NCBI RefSeq assembly: GCF_001679785.1
Contig: NZ_CP016286.1
Span: forward strand, 1,488,001 to 1,552,000
Direction of reading: 5' to 3'
Source: Rhizobium leguminosarum
GTDB taxonomy: Bacteria; Pseudomonadota; Alphaproteobacteria; Rhizobiales; Rhizobiaceae
DNA length: 64,000 nt
The notes beneath the pieces are model-generated. The model saw only the letters and a list, made by a program, of their open reading frames with translations. It did not search any database and was not told the origin of the DNA. Every line of letters starts with the position of its first letter. The stretch's first letter is position 1. The translations under genes and the position numbers were made by a program. Positions 53,566 to 62,880 of this stretch are shown one piece after another.

Positions 53566-53971
53566 TATGCCGATTTTTCCGAAAATTCGCACGAGATCCA
53601 TCCGTCATCGCAATCGTCATGAAGGTCGGCCTTCCCTGAGGGCAATAGATGAGTTTCACGCCCCCTCCTTTGCGTTGACGATCAGATGATATACAGGCAG
53701 CAACAGGACGCGACCGCCATTAACTTAAGAATGGGGTCGGGCGGCAGATTGACGTCACGTCGCTGCCACGAGATCACGTGGCCGTCCTCTGGTCGGCGTG
53801 CGCGCAGCTTGACCCTGCATGAGAGCAGCAGTCGCCTATCTCGACTGATTTGATATTATTGGGGCTGCAACGGCAAGGGAAATGACTTTGTCAGCAGCGC
53901 CCTAGGTCTTCGGGTTTCCGAGTTGGTATGCCCGGTGTCTTAAGCGGCCCAACAAGCGCGAGGCTCCTTTT
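53566..53971. other. Gap after tRNA-Ser, no gene seen
   Basis: 406 bp between tRNA-Ser and the BKACE gene. No coding frame with a ribosome site was seen and no clear tRNA terminator hairpin is recognised. The sequence from 53640 looks like ordinary intergenic DNA, with the promoter of the next gene near its end. Confidence 0.4.
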
Positions 53972-54697
53972 ATGATCGTTCAAGCTTGCATCAACGGCGC
54001 GCGGTCGAGCGATTTCCATCCCCTTCTTCCCCTAACGATCGATGCTATGGTGCGTGATGCCACGGCTTCGGTCGCTGCCGGCGCTGCGGAGCTCCATGTT
54101 CATTCGCGAGGAACCGATGGCAAGGAGAGCCTTGCCGCCGTCGACGACACTGTCGGCGCGATCCGCCGTGTCTGTCCGGGAACGCTGATCGGCGTGTCCA
54201 CCGGCGCCTGGATCGAAGGTGATCGGGAGAAAACGCGGGAAGCCATCCGCCGCTGGCGTGTCCTGCCGGATTATGCCTCGGTGAACCTTTCCGATGACGA
54301 TGCGCCCGGTGTCATGCAGCTCCTGCAGCAGAAGGGGGTCGGCATTGAAGTCGGACTGGCATCGGTCGCCGATGCGGAGCGCTACATCGGCCTCGATGAT
54401 CATGAACGGGTCTTTCGCGTGCTCATTGAGCTCGATGACGAACAGGATTTGCAGCGCGCATTCGATATCGCGGACGGCATCATCAAGGCGCTCAGGGATA
54501 GCCGGGTCAATCGGCCCATTCTTCTGCACGGTTTCGACTACACCGTCTGGCCCTTCGTCAGGTTGGCGCGCGAGCGGCGCTACTCCACCCGTATCGGCCT
54601 GGAAGATGGCAAGCACCTCCCTGATGGGACGATTGCCAACGACAATGCCGCGCTGGTCACTGCGGCCGTTGCGATCTTCCGTGGCCACTCGATCTGA
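53972..54697 (+). CDS. BKACE-family (DUF849) beta-keto acid cleavage enzyme
   Basis: 241 aa. This zinc-dependent TIM-barrel family condenses a beta-keto acid with acetyl-CoA. Visible motifs are IVQACINGARSSDFHP near the start, the metal pair in AAELHVHSRGTDGKESL (HxH), GTLIGVSTGAWIEGD, and RIGLEDGKHLPDGTIANDNA for the substrate Glu-Asp region. It is shorter than the usual 270-300 aa DUF849 proteins, as seen in the subgroup lacking some loops. The substrate is unknown. It is monocistronic. Confidence 0.85.
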   Translation: MIVQACINGARSSDFHPLLPLTIDAMVRDATASVAAGAAELHVHSRGTDGKESLAAVDDTVGAIRRVCPGTLIGVSTGAWIEGDREKTREAIRRWRVLPDYASVNLSDDDAPGVMQLLQQKGVGIEVGLASVADAERYIGLDDHERVFRVLIELDDEQDLQRAFDIADGIIKALRDSRVNRPILLHGFDYTVWPFVRLARERRYSTRIGLEDGKHLPDGTIANDNAALVTAAVAIFRGHSI

Positions 54698-54972
54698 TCC
54701 CGATGTGTCGGCGGTCAGGCGGCAGTTCGGAATCTCTTCGGCGCCACGGCCGGCATCGTCAAGGCGCAGAATGTTTCGAAATACGGGCTCGGCGATGCGG
54801 CCAAGTGCACGAAGACATGGAAGCGCGCCGAGCGCGCGGTTCAATCATTCTCATTCCATGATGCCAATGCAGCCTCATGAAGCCGGCTGCCCTGGTCGCA
54901 ATCTTGACCGTCGCTCCTATCGGCAAATAAGCCGGACGCGGCCGACCTCAGTCGGTGATTGCCGAATAGCCA

Positions 54973-55062
54973 TCACGAGAAGTACGCGTATATCAGGACG
55001 CCAATAGAGCCCCAGAAGACAAGCGGCGCCAGGATCATCCCCGCAACGATCATTTTAGTCAC
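54973..55062 (-). CDS. 29-aa single-pass membrane protein
   Basis: GTG 55062 (or ATG three codons on) to TGA 54973. The product MTKMIVAGMILAPLVFWGSI-GVLIYAYFS is one hydrophobic helix with a two-residue basic start. It resembles the many tiny rhizobial membrane proteins of unknown role. The ribosome site is weak, so the evidence is mainly its clean hydrophobic helix and closed frame. Confidence 0.45.
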   Translation of the reverse strand: MTKMIVAGMILAPLVFWGSIGVLIYAYFS

Positions 55063-55178
55063 AGCAAAACTCCGACACCTCCACGCATGCCGAAGCAACC
55101 TATTGCATCGATGGGAAGTTGCTATGGGCACGAAGTCCGGGATGGATCGGACCTTGGTCTGAGCTGCGCTGGCGCGGG

Positions 55179-56318
55179 CTAACCGAAAACGTTCAGCCGC
55201 TCGATGAAGCGCCCCTTCTGAGCGTGGCGTTCACGGATCGAATGCAGGCGGCGGGTGAAATCGGCAGTGCCGCCATTTTGTTCTGCGATCGTCTTCAGGT
55301 CGGTGAGCAGGCTGGCGGCCTTGTCGTAGCCGGAAGCGTTGCGGCGCTCGATCTCGGTCTCGATCTCGCGCCAGACCGAATCGCCCCGCTGGATGATCGC
55401 GTTGAGCCGTGTGCGGCGGGCGCGGGCCTCTTCTGCCTCCTGCTTTTTTCGTTCCGCCGCCAGTCGCTCATTTTCCTTGCGCTCGCGGATGTGGCAAATC
55501 GCACCGGCACGGGCTTGCAGTTCCGCAACCGTGTACGCGGCGGCCGGCTTGGCTGCGGAGGACGCGGCGGAGAAGCTCCGGACGTTTTTCTGCAGCTCGC
55601 TTGCCACATGCGGATCGCCCTCGATCAGACGGGTAAGCATCATCGTCTTCTCATTGTCGGGCAAAGCGGCGACAAAGCTTTGGACGGCATCCGATGCCAT
55701 CGAGCCGGCCAACGTCGTCTCGGCCGGGCGTTCGGCGGCCGCTGCAACGAGGTCGGCATCGAGACCGAAGAATTGCGCGAAGGCTTCAAGTGCATCTGTC
55801 ATCGGACCTAGCCCCGGCAGTGGCGCCACCTCCTCCGGCCCGAGCGACTCCGCCTGAACAGCCATCAGCCACAGCAGATAAAAAAGCCTGAGATCACCGC
55901 CCAGCACGTCCGCGCGCAACGGCATCAGCGCCGCGAGCCAGCCCGGCCCCTCTTCCCAATCATCCTCGGATTCCACTTCCTCGCATATGATATCGAGGAT
56001 CAGGTTTTCACCTGAGGTGGTAAGTTCGGCGCCATCGACCGCGCTGAGAAATCCGTCGAGCCGTCGCTGGTCGATGAGCCGCTTTGGAAAGCGGATCATC
56101 AGGCGCCTCGTCCCCCAATTGGCGAGGTAGAGGTGCAGGTCGAACCAGCGCTCCATGAGGTCGGCCGGATCACCCTTGAAGTCGCCCCATTCGTAGGAGT
56201 TGGTGAAGCTCGTGGAGGTGATCCGCGCCCGGGTCGATAGCTCCCGGAGGGACCGGCGATCCGCGTCGTTGAGGCGGCGGTCGATCGCTTGGAATTCGTA
56301 ATATTGATATTCACTCAT
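55179..56318 (-). CDS. Conserved hypothetical protein, 379 aa
   Basis: 379 aa. The first 180 residues are a globular domain with SEYQYYEFQAIDRRLNDADR, TSTSFTNSYEWGDFKGDPAD and FDLHLYLANWGTRRLMIRFP. An acidic segment follows, then a long charged coiled coil (residues 285-345: EVQARAGAICHIRERKENER, RLAAERKKQEAEEARARRTR). It is annotated as hypothetical in related genomes as far as I recall. The long helices suggest a scaffold or nucleic-acid associated role, but none is shown. It starts 67 bp after the next upstream gene in the same direction. Confidence 0.75.
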   Translation of the reverse strand: MSEYQYYEFQAIDRRLNDADRRSLRELSTRARITSTSFTNSYEWGDFKGDPADLMERWFDLHLYLANWGTRRLMIRFPKRLIDQRRLDGFLSAVDGAELTTSGENLILDIICEEVESEDDWEEGPGWLAALMPLRADVLGGDLRLFYLLWLMAVQAESLGPEEVAPLPGLGPMTDALEAFAQFFGLDADLVAAAAERPAETTLAGSMASDAVQSFVAALPDNEKTMMLTRLIEGDPHVASELQKNVRSFSAASSAAKPAAAYTVAELQARAGAICHIRERKENERLAAERKKQEAEEARARRTRLNAIIQRGDSVWREIETEIERRNASGYDKAASLLTDLKTIAEQNGGTADFTRRLHSIRERHAQKGRFIERLNVFG

Positions 56319-56385
56319 GGCCGTGGTGGTCGAGATTTCATCATGGACGAAGGCGGTTCCAGTCTGCGGCGCCGTTCTGTCTTGA

Positions 56386-56793
56386 TCAGACCGGATGCAG
56401 TACGCCGTCAGTTTCTAGGATTCGCAGCGCCTCGGCAAGCGTCACCCCGGAATGGAGCCGCCACCATTTGCCCGTGTGCCGCATCCAATAGATATCGAAC
56501 CGGTCTGGTCCCATGCGGTCGATGCGGGCGAAGGGGGCATCGAACTCTTCGCCGCGATTGTCCTCAAAGCCGGATCTGTAGCGCTGCATGAACCGATACC
56601 GATTTCCCGCCCATGAGCCCCTGATATCGATGACATAGTTCCACTCGGTCGGCCGGATTTCGGGCAGGAAGCGCGGCTTCAGAATATCGCGAATGAAGGC
56701 CTCGCAGGCTGCAATAATCGCCTGCTTCTCAAGATTGTCGGCCGGAGCCGGCTTCTCGATTCGCGTCCCGATCCATTGTCTCTTGCCGGCCAT
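56386..56793 (-). CDS. DUF3024-like protein
   Basis: 135 aa. The pattern WNYVIDIRGSWAGNRYRFMQ, FDAPFARIDRMGPDRFDIYW and MRHTGKWWRLHSGVTLAEAL-RILETDGVLHP matches the DUF3024 family as I remember it. It is a small soluble protein of unknown function, possibly DNA- or RNA-associated because of its basic and aromatic face. It lies upstream of the 379-aa gene and is likely co-transcribed. Confidence 0.7.
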   Translation of the reverse strand: MAGKRQWIGTRIEKPAPADNLEKQAIIAACEAFIRDILKPRFLPEIRPTEWNYVIDIRGSWAGNRYRFMQRYRSGFEDNRGEEFDAPFARIDRMGPDRFDIYWMRHTGKWWRLHSGVTLAEALRILETDGVLHPV

Positions 56794-56882
56794 ATGCTCA
56801 GCCCATTTTCATTGCTACCGAACTTTACCCTGCGAATTAGGCTGGATAATAGAATAACAAACCACTGAAAAAGCGAGCAGCG

Positions 56883-57275
56883 ATGATGAAATTAGGCTGG
56901 CAACCACGGAAATGGCTCGAGAAAAAGAGCAAGCGCGGTAACCGCGGCTACCCCATGGGTACGATCGCCTATTATGGGCCTGACAACCGCCGCGCCAGCA
57001 AGGCCGCCGTCAGCATTATGCCGGCGCTGCATGCGGATCCGGTCGATCTGCGCCGATGGTTTGCCGAAACCGGCGACCTCAGGACGGACGAGACCGTTAT
57101 CGCCGAGATCGCTGCATTCCTGCGCGAGAATGAAGTGAAATCGGTGGTGATGGCGGATGGAATCCTCGGGTGCCCCCACGAGGAGGGAATCGACTATCCT
57201 GTTGGCGAGGCGTGCCCGGAGTGCTCATATTGGAAGGGGCGAAACCGCTGGACCGGCAAGCTCGAGTCCAGTTGA
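56883..57275 (+). CDS. Conserved hypothetical protein with C-terminal zinc site
   Basis: 130 aa. A C-terminal CPHEEGIDYPVGEACPECSY motif (C..H...C..C) could bind one zinc ion. The rest is helical with a basic N-terminus (RKWLEKKSKRGNRGY). It is divergent from the DUF3024-like gene and the stop is 43 bp before the convergent MFS gene end. A small nucleic-acid or protein-binding role is possible. I do not know the family name. Confidence 0.7.
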   Translation: MMKLGWQPRKWLEKKSKRGNRGYPMGTIAYYGPDNRRASKAAVSIMPALHADPVDLRRWFAETGDLRTDETVIAEIAAFLRENEVKSVVMADGILGCPHEEGIDYPVGEACPECSYWKGRNRWTGKLESS

Positions 57276-57317
57276 ATTCCCGGCGGCTTGTGCTCGCATG
57301 CCCATACCGGGCACCGA

Positions 57318-58745
57318 TCATGCGCCTTCGGAATTGGTTCGGCGTCGATAAATCCCGGCCGCGATGGCGAGTGCGGCGATAACCAGTGCTGCCGCGACCG
57401 CGAAGGTCGTCCGCATACCTGAGGCAACGGCCTCGGGATGCGCCGCTGTGATATCGGGTGTTCCCGAAGAGAACGCGAAGACGGCGCCCATCACGGATGC
57501 GCCGGTAATCAGCCCGAGATTGCGCGACAGGTTGAGCATGCCCGAGATGACGCCGCGCTGGTCCGGTCGGACGTCCGCCATGACGGCAGTGTTGTTGGCC
57601 GCCTGGAACAGCTGATAGCCGGGTGTCAGCATGGCAATGGCGGCGATGTAGCCTGATATCCCGGGAAGCACGGCCATGGCGACGGAGGCTGCCGCCATGG
57701 CGAGGAGCCCTGCGACGACGACGAATGGGCCGTCCAGACGGTCGACCAGGCGACCGGCCGGGACCCCGCTCAAGATGGAGATGACGGGGCCGATCGACAT
57801 GACGATGCCGACGAGCGCTTGATTGAGTCCGAGCGCATGGGAAAGGTAGAACGGCGCCACCACCAGCGTCGCCATCATCACAGTCGACACCAGCGCGTTC
57901 ATCACGAGGCTGGCGGTGAGCACGCGATTGCGGAATACCGTCAACTGGATCAGCGGTGATGCCGCTCTCGCCTCGGCGAAGACGAACAAACCGGTGCCGA
58001 AGACGGCGGCCGAGAGCAGAGCGATGTTCATCGGCCCAAAGCGACCGTGCCCGATCGTCATCGCCAGCGCATAGGCCGAAAGCGTCAGCGCAAGCAACAG
58101 TGTGCCCGCCATGTCGAAGCCCTTCCGATCCGTCTTCCCCTTGCTGATATCGGCGGGCAGATGGCGATAGGCGAGAAAGAAGGTCAGAACGCCGAGCGGC
58201 ACGTTGACGAGAAAGATTGCCGGCCATCCGAGCCCGGCGATCAGCAGGCCGCCGAGCGAGGGCCCAAGAGCGGTGCCGATCGCTGACATCGTTCCGAGCA
58301 GCCCCATGGCGCTCCCGGTTCTTTCTTTCGGCACCGTTTCGCCGACAAAGGCCATGGTCAGAGCCATCATGATGGCCGCACCCAGGCCCTGCACAGCGCG
58401 CGCGGCAATCATCAGCCATAACGTCGGCGCGACGCCGCAGAGGACCGAGGCCAGCGTGAAGAGCAGGATGCCGATGAGCAGCAGCCGGCGGCGGCCGGTG
58501 ATGTCGCCGAGCCGTCCGACGCTGACGATCAGGGTGGTGATGGCAAGGAGATAGGCGAGAACGATCCACTGCACGTCCTGGAAGGCCGCATCGAACGCCT
58601 GCGCCAGGCTCGGCAGGCCGACATTGGCGATGCTGGTGCCGAGTGACGGCAGCAACATCGAGAGGGAAAGACTGGCAAGCGCCCATCGTACGGAGGGTGC
58701 CTGTTCGGCGATGGCCTCGCTTCGCTCTGCAATGATCGATTTCAC
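57318..58745 (-). CDS. MFS drug exporter, DHA2 (14-helix) type
   Basis: 475 aa with about fourteen hydrophobic segments. The DHA2 hallmarks near the start (SLGTSIANVGLPSLAQAFDA, QWIVLAYLLAITTLIVSVGR, LGDITGRRRLLLIGI) and ARAVQGLGAAIMMALTMAF are clear. It is a proton-driven exporter, probably of drugs or toxic metabolites. A divergent LysR gene 135 bp away is a likely regulator. Confidence 0.92.
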   Translation of the reverse strand: MKSIIAERSEAIAEQAPSVRWALASLSLSMLLPSLGTSIANVGLPSLAQAFDAAFQDVQWIVLAYLLAITTLIVSVGRLGDITGRRRLLLIGILLFTLASVLCGVAPTLWLMIAARAVQGLGAAIMMALTMAFVGETVPKERTGSAMGLLGTMSAIGTALGPSLGGLLIAGLGWPAIFLVNVPLGVLTFFLAYRHLPADISKGKTDRKGFDMAGTLLLALTLSAYALAMTIGHGRFGPMNIALLSAAVFGTGLFVFAEARAASPLIQLTVFRNRVLTASLVMNALVSTVMMATLVVAPFYLSHALGLNQALVGIVMSIGPVISILSGVPAGRLVDRLDGPFVVVAGLLAMAAASVAMAVLPGISGYIAAIAMLTPGYQLFQAANNTAVMADVRPDQRGVISGMLNLSRNLGLITGASVMGAVFAFSSGTPDITAAHPEAVASGMRTTFAVAAALVIAALAIAAGIYRRRTNSEGA

Positions 58746-58880
58746 CCCGTGAACTCCGTTTTCCCCGAATGGAACCGGTGAAAACCTAGTCCTCTGCTTG
58801 ATATGGCGGAAGGCGCATTGTTTGCACTTAATTCATGCGTCTGACGCCACATCACGATGAAAGTGTGTTATACCTGACGC

Positions 58881-59777
58881 ATGTCGACGCCCGATCTCAA
58901 CCTTCTTGTCACCCTCGATGTGCTGCTTGCCGAAGGCAGCGTTGCGCGTGCGGCGCAAAGGCTGCGGCTCAGCCCGTCGGCGATGAGCCGGGCCTTGGCG
59001 CGATTGCGCGAAACGACGGGCGATCCGCTGCTGGTGCGCGCCGGCCGTGGCCTCGTCCCCACGCCCCGCGCGCTCGAACTGCGCGAGCGGGTCGGCCGGA
59101 TTGTCGAGGACGCGCAGGCGATCCTGCGTCCTGCAGAGGCGCTCGATCTTGGACAACTGGTCCGGACGTTCACGCTGCGCACCAGCGAAGGCTTTGCCGA
59201 GAGCTTCGGACCTGATCTCATCGCCCGCCTCGGCCGGCAAGCGCCCGGCGTGCGGCTGCGCTTCGTGCAGAAGCCGGACAAGGACAGCGCCCCGCTTCGC
59301 GACGGGACCGTCGATCTGGAAACCGGCGTCGTCGGCGGGACGACGGGTCCGGAGGTGCGGGCGCAGGCCTTGTTCCGCGATTGTTTCATCGGCGTCGTGC
59401 GCTTGGGGCATCCGCTTTGCGAGCGCGAGATAACGCCCTCCCTTTATGCCGCCGGCCAGCACATCTACGTCTCGCGGCGCGGCCTCGACAAGGGACAGAT
59501 CGATGACGCCTTGAATGCGCTCGGGCTGGAGCGGCAGATCGCCACCATCGTCAGCGGCTTTTCCACGGCGTTGGCGCTCGCCCGGAACTCCGATCTGATC
59601 GCCAGCGTGCCCGAACGCCACACCGAAGCCTTGCGCGCGGGAATGCACAGTTTTCCCCTCCCCGTCCCGACGCCTGAGATCACGGTGTCATTGCTCTGGC
59701 ACCCCAGGATGGATGCCGATCCGGCGCATCGCTGGCTGCGCGGCTGCGTTCGGGACGCCTGCGCGCGAGCTGATTGA
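58881..59777 (+). CDS. LysR-family regulator, divergent to MFS exporter
   Basis: 298 aa from ATG 58881. An N-terminal HTH (NLLVTLDVLLAEGSVARAAQ, LRLSPSAMSRALARLRETTG) is followed by the effector-binding domain, with LVRTFTLRTSEGFAESFGPD and a C-terminal TPEITVSLLWHPRMDADPAH of the NodD/SyrM-like branch. It is divergent from the MFS gene. The intergenic region (58746-58880) has a T-N11-A-type arrangement possible around 58820-58870, not verified. Confidence 0.9.
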   Translation: MSTPDLNLLVTLDVLLAEGSVARAAQRLRLSPSAMSRALARLRETTGDPLLVRAGRGLVPTPRALELRERVGRIVEDAQAILRPAEALDLGQLVRTFTLRTSEGFAESFGPDLIARLGRQAPGVRLRFVQKPDKDSAPLRDGTVDLETGVVGGTTGPEVRAQALFRDCFIGVVRLGHPLCEREITPSLYAAGQHIYVSRRGLDKGQIDDALNALGLERQIATIVSGFSTALALARNSDLIASVPERHTEALRAGMHSFPLPVPTPEITVSLLWHPRMDADPAHRWLRGCVRDACARAD

Positions 59778-59864
59778 AGGGACGCGTAGGCTGAAGATCC
59801 TGACCAATCGTTGACTATTCCAAGCCAACATGATTTCCCGTCCGGATCACCAAGCGGGGACATT

Positions 59865-60086
59865 ATGACCGACATCATTGTAAAGGACAGCAACGGAAGC
59901 CAGCTTCACGACGGCGATTCCGTGACGCTCATCAAGGACCTCAAGGTCAAGGGAACCTCGGAGACGCTGAAGCGCGGAACGCTGGTCAAGGGCATTCGTC
60001 TGACCGACAATCCGGGCGAGATCGAGTGCAGCACCAAGCAGGTCAAAGGCCTCGTGTTGAAAACCGAGTTTTTGAAGAAGGCATAG
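59865..60086 (+). CDS. PhnA-like small protein
   Basis: 73 aa from ATG 59865. It matches the C-terminal PhnA domain: VKDSNGSQLHDGDSVTLIKD, LKVKGTSETLKRGTLVKGIR and KGLVLKTEFLKKA. The N-terminal zinc ribbon of full PhnA/YjdM is absent. The function is unknown, although PhnA proteins are named from the phosphonate operon of E. coli. It is monocistronic, between the LysR gene and the transglutaminases. Confidence 0.88.
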   Translation: MTDIIVKDSNGSQLHDGDSVTLIKDLKVKGTSETLKRGTLVKGIRLTDNPGEIECSTKQVKGLVLKTEFLKKA

Positions 60087-60140
60087 GATCCGCCTCGCTC
60101 GCGATGCTGGTTGTCGACGCATCGTAAGGCCGCCCGCCGA

Positions 60141-60968
60141 TCAATCGGCCTTCACCGCCTCCTGCGGCACTTCCTCGGTGATCACCTCGAAACGGGAGAG
60201 CGTTGCCGGACCGAAGGCTGTCGACATGGCGACGTCGGTGGCGTCGCGGCCGGTTCCCATCAGGATTCGGCCGATGCGCGGCGTGTTGTGGCGGGCGTCG
60301 ACCGTATGCCAGTGGCCGCCGAGAAAGACCTCGAACCAGGCGCTGAAATCCATCGGATTGGGATCGATCGGAACGCCGATATCGCCGAGATAGCCGGTGC
60401 AATATCTGGCCGGGATATTCATGCATCGGCAAAGCGCGATGGCGAGATGGGCAAAGTCGCGGCAAACGCCCGCCTTGTCGGTGAAGCCGCCATGCGCTGT
60501 CCTGAGGACGTCGGCCTTCAGGTAATCGAAAGTGATGTGGTCATGGACGAAATCGCAGATCGCCTGGACGCGCGCCCAGCCGAGCGGCGTCGACGAGAAC
60601 GTCGCCCAAGCGAAATCTGCAAGCCTGTCGGTGTCGCAATAACGGCTTCCGAGCAGGAAGACCAGCACATCGTCCGGCAGGTCATTGATCGCGTGCTGGA
60701 CGGCATCGTCGGGAACGATGTCGGGTTGGCCGCTGTCGTAGATTTCGAATTCCGTGGAGATCGTCGTCAGCCCCGGCGGAGCGACGATCCGGCTGCAGGC
60801 ATTGCCGAACACATCGGTATAGCCCCAGGCCTCGATCGGCCGGTCGAATGTCAGGATCTGATCACTGAGAAGATCGGCGCGACGGGAGGGATGAATGTTG
60901 AGGACGAGCAGCATCGGCGTCGGCTGCGTGCATTCATAGCCCAGATGAAACCCGGCGCGTATCTTCAT
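60141..60968 (-). CDS. Transglutaminase-like protein (group 1)
   Basis: 275 aa from ATG 60968 (MKIRAGFHLGYECTQPTPML). It is a transglutaminase/protease superfamily protein with an N-terminal strand region. The triad is recognisable: Cys in DKAGVCRDFAHLAIALCRCM, His in GHWHTVDARHNTPRIG with the following Asp/Asn, and YCTGYLGDIGVPIDPNPMDF between. It is probably a cytoplasmic or periplasmic amidase or crosslinker. A second family member is 130 bp upstream on the same strand, the usual paired arrangement in proteobacteria. Confidence 0.88.
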   Translation of the reverse strand: MKIRAGFHLGYECTQPTPMLLVLNIHPSRRADLLSDQILTFDRPIEAWGYTDVFGNACSRIVAPPGLTTISTEFEIYDSGQPDIVPDDAVQHAINDLPDDVLVFLLGSRYCDTDRLADFAWATFSSTPLGWARVQAICDFVHDHITFDYLKADVLRTAHGGFTDKAGVCRDFAHLAIALCRCMNIPARYCTGYLGDIGVPIDPNPMDFSAWFEVFLGGHWHTVDARHNTPRIGRILMGTGRDATDVAMSTAFGPATLSRFEVITEEVPQEAVKAD

Positions 60969-61098
60969 TGTCGCTTCCTTGTCGCGTCTCCGCATCGGTG
61001 GAGGTGAGTATTGAACGTTGATCGCGCTACCCGGTTCCGTGGTCGCGGAACTGTCGCTGCGTGGGGGCCGGCTCGGAGTATTCAAGATTACTTCGGAG

Positions 61099-61971
61099 TT
61101 ACCTCGTGGTGACGTTGACCTGCACCGTCATGCTGTCGAAATCCTTCCCGTCCCCGTCATAGCTGCCGCTCAACGGGACTGCCTGGCGCGGATCGCGGGC
61201 AACCGCGACACGAATGAGATCGCGGTTGCCGACGATGCCATTGGTCGGATCGAACTCCGTCCAGCCGGCGCCTGGAAGATAGATCTGGCACCACGCATGC
61301 GTCGAACCGCCGCCGAGCACGGTGGAACCGTCCCGGTCGGGAACATAGACATAGCCTGTGACGAATCGCGCCGCGAGGCCGAGGATGCGTGCTGCCTCCA
61401 TCATCAGAAGCGCAAAATCCCGGCAGGTGCCGGAGCGAAGCTGCAAGGTCTGCACCGGCGTCTGCGTTCCATGTTCATGGCGCCGCGCATAGACGAAGCT
61501 TTCGCGGATGGCGTAACAGAGCGTCATCAGCAGATGCCCGGTCTCCGTCGGACGCCCCTGGCGCACGAACTGTCGCGCCCAGCGTCCGACCTCGTCGTTC
61601 GGGTCGGGATAATGGCGCTGCATCGCCGGGGTCAGATCAGCGATCTCGTCCTTGTCGTAAGAGAATGGATAGGTCAAGGCAGCCTCGTCGACCTTCAGAT
61701 CCAGGGCGACCTGCGGCGTATGATCGAGCGTGATCCAGGTTTCGAAACGAAGTTCGGACGCCGGCCTCGAAAAATCGACGAGCGCCACGCAATTGCCGAA
61801 AACATCGTGGATCCAGCGCACATGACTTTCCTCAGGATAGATCGTCAGCGACGCTTCGATCAGTCGCTGGTCGAAACTGTCGCGCGGCCGGAACATCAAG
61901 CGATGCTCACCGAAATCGACGTCCCTGACGTAACGGTAGGACGTGATGTGGCGGACGGAGAAAATCGTCAT
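61099..61971 (-). CDS. Transglutaminase-like protein (group 2)
   Basis: 290 aa from ATG 61971 (MTIFSVRHITSYRYVRDVDF). The N-terminal beta-sandwich domain (HRLMFRPRDSFDQRLIEASL) is followed by the core: Cys in RSGTCRDFALLMMEAARILG, His in GSTHAWCQIYLPGAGWTEFD and the Asp in the same segment. This matches the bacterial TGM-like family often paired with the gene above. The two are probably co-transcribed. Confidence 0.9.
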   Translation of the reverse strand: MTIFSVRHITSYRYVRDVDFGEHRLMFRPRDSFDQRLIEASLTIYPEESHVRWIHDVFGNCVALVDFSRPASELRFETWITLDHTPQVALDLKVDEAALTYPFSYDKDEIADLTPAMQRHYPDPNDEVGRWARQFVRQGRPTETGHLLMTLCYAIRESFVYARRHEHGTQTPVQTLQLRSGTCRDFALLMMEAARILGLAARFVTGYVYVPDRDGSTVLGGGSTHAWCQIYLPGAGWTEFDPTNGIVGNRDLIRVAVARDPRQAVPLSGSYDGDGKDFDSMTVQVNVTTR

Positions 61972-62150
61972 AAGCCACCGTCGAATCTGTTCACTTTTCT
62001 GCTCCAAGGCGGAAACGCCGCCTCTCTTCTGCGGAAGCGCCCTGCCGGCTTTCCCGCTCATCCCGATTTCTTGTCATATAAGCACGTTCGAAAGATTGCT
62101 ATTGTATCTTGACCGATCGACGGCAGGGCCGTCCAACCTAAGAGGATAAC

Positions 62151-62267
62151 ATGCATATCATCTGGGACGTTCTGACGCTTCTGCTGACAATCGGCTCGCT
62201 CTATGGCGGTCGCGAATACCGGATTATTCGCGCTCGTGCCCGCGCTCAGAACTGGGGCAACTTCTGA
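62151..62267 (+). CDS. 38-aa membrane protein
   Basis: ATG 62151 after AAGAGGATAAC (ribosome site AGAGGA). The product begins MHIIWDVLTLLLTIGSLYGG and continues REYRIIRARARAQNWGNF: one hydrophobic helix followed by a basic tail. It is a tiny single-pass membrane protein of unknown function. It is divergent from the transglutaminase genes. Confidence 0.55.
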   Translation: MHIIWDVLTLLLTIGSLYGGREYRIIRARARAQNWGNF

Positions 62268-62418
62268 TTCGATCCGGATATCTATGATTTGATTGCGAAT
62301 CATGGCCGCGTCGGTCGTTGCCGGTCACCGTTACGTCGAATGACGTAAAGTGATGCGCTTAAGAAAATGCTTTATTATTTGAGACGGAGTCTATCCGTCC
62401 ATTCTCCCTGTTAATCCT

Positions 62419-62449
62419 AAGCCCGCCTCACCCCAGGCGGGCTTTTTTT
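62419..62449 (+). terminator. Rho-independent terminator
   Basis: AAGCCCGCC-TCACCCCA-GGCGGGCTT followed by a run of T: a perfect 9-bp stem, an 8-base loop and about seven T. It lies 152 bp after the 38-aa gene on the plus strand. The transcript that it ends may be a separate small RNA (62270-62450 region) or the long 3' end of that gene. Confidence 0.88.
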
Positions 62450-62464
62450 ATTCCATCGCCTGCA

Positions 62465-62620
62465 TCACTTCTTGGCGCCGGCCGAAAGCACCCGATGTGT
62501 CGCATTGTCCATGGCGTGGCTCGCTTCCTGTCCATCCTTCTTCAGCCCGTATGCGGTATTGCCGCAGCCGGAAAGTGTCATCAGGCAGATACAGGCGATA
62601 GCGATTGCAGCTTTTGGCAT
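62465..62620 (-). CDS. Entericidin-like lipoprotein
   Basis: 51 aa from ATG 62620 (MPKAAIAIACICLMTLSGCG). The lipobox LSGC with +2 Gly predicts lipidation. The mature part (NTAYGLKKDGQEASHAMDNA) has the charge pattern and short helix of the entericidin EcnA/B family, small toxic or antitoxic envelope lipoproteins. It is usually induced by stress or starvation, which is not shown here. It is convergent with the terminator-ended transcript. Confidence 0.75.
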   Translation of the reverse strand: MPKAAIAIACICLMTLSGCGNTAYGLKKDGQEASHAMDNATHRVLSAGAKK

Positions 62621-62650
62621 CAAGTGTTTCCCCGAATGAAAAGGTGATTC

Positions 62651-62763
62651 AGAGCATGATGCCGAAAAGTGTGAGCCGGTTTTCGGACGACATCATGCTC
62701 TAACTCTTAATTTAGAACAGGATTCAGATTTTAGGCCGCCGGGGCCTAAATCATCCTGTTCTA
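62651..62763. repeat. Two adjacent rhizobial intergenic palindromes
   Basis: The first (62651-62701) is AGAGCATGATGCCGAAAAGT paired with its inverse ending GACATCATGCTCT, a well-known rhizobial intergenic repeat type. The second (62713-62763) pairs TAGAACAGGAT with ATCCTGTTCTA around an inner TTTAGGCC/GGCCTAAA stem. Both lie between the lipoprotein gene and the tiny ORF at 62881. Confidence 0.85.
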
Positions 62764-62880
62764 GGGAAGATGACGCATTCTTCGCCAAAATCAATCCGCG
62801 GGCGCTGAGCGCGAACTCGCGACATGGAACTCCGTGACGCCACACGCGTTTACGGGAGCCATCCAATTGGGGTTGACGAC

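Noticed and set aside
53476..53971. tRNA-Ser as an integration site for an island
   Set aside because: No duplicated tRNA 3' end or integrase was found in the window, and the following genes look ordinary.
54720..54896. Coding-like stretch (reads GATAGIVKAQNVSKYGLGD in one frame) after the BKACE gene
   Set aside because: No start codon or ribosome site and no recognised family, so it may be a remnant but cannot be supported as a gene.
57097..58686. Alternative minus-strand frame of 529 codons overlapping the MFS gene
   Set aside because: The overlapping frame with 14 hydrophobic helices and DHA2 motifs is the real gene. The other is Arg-rich and unstructured.
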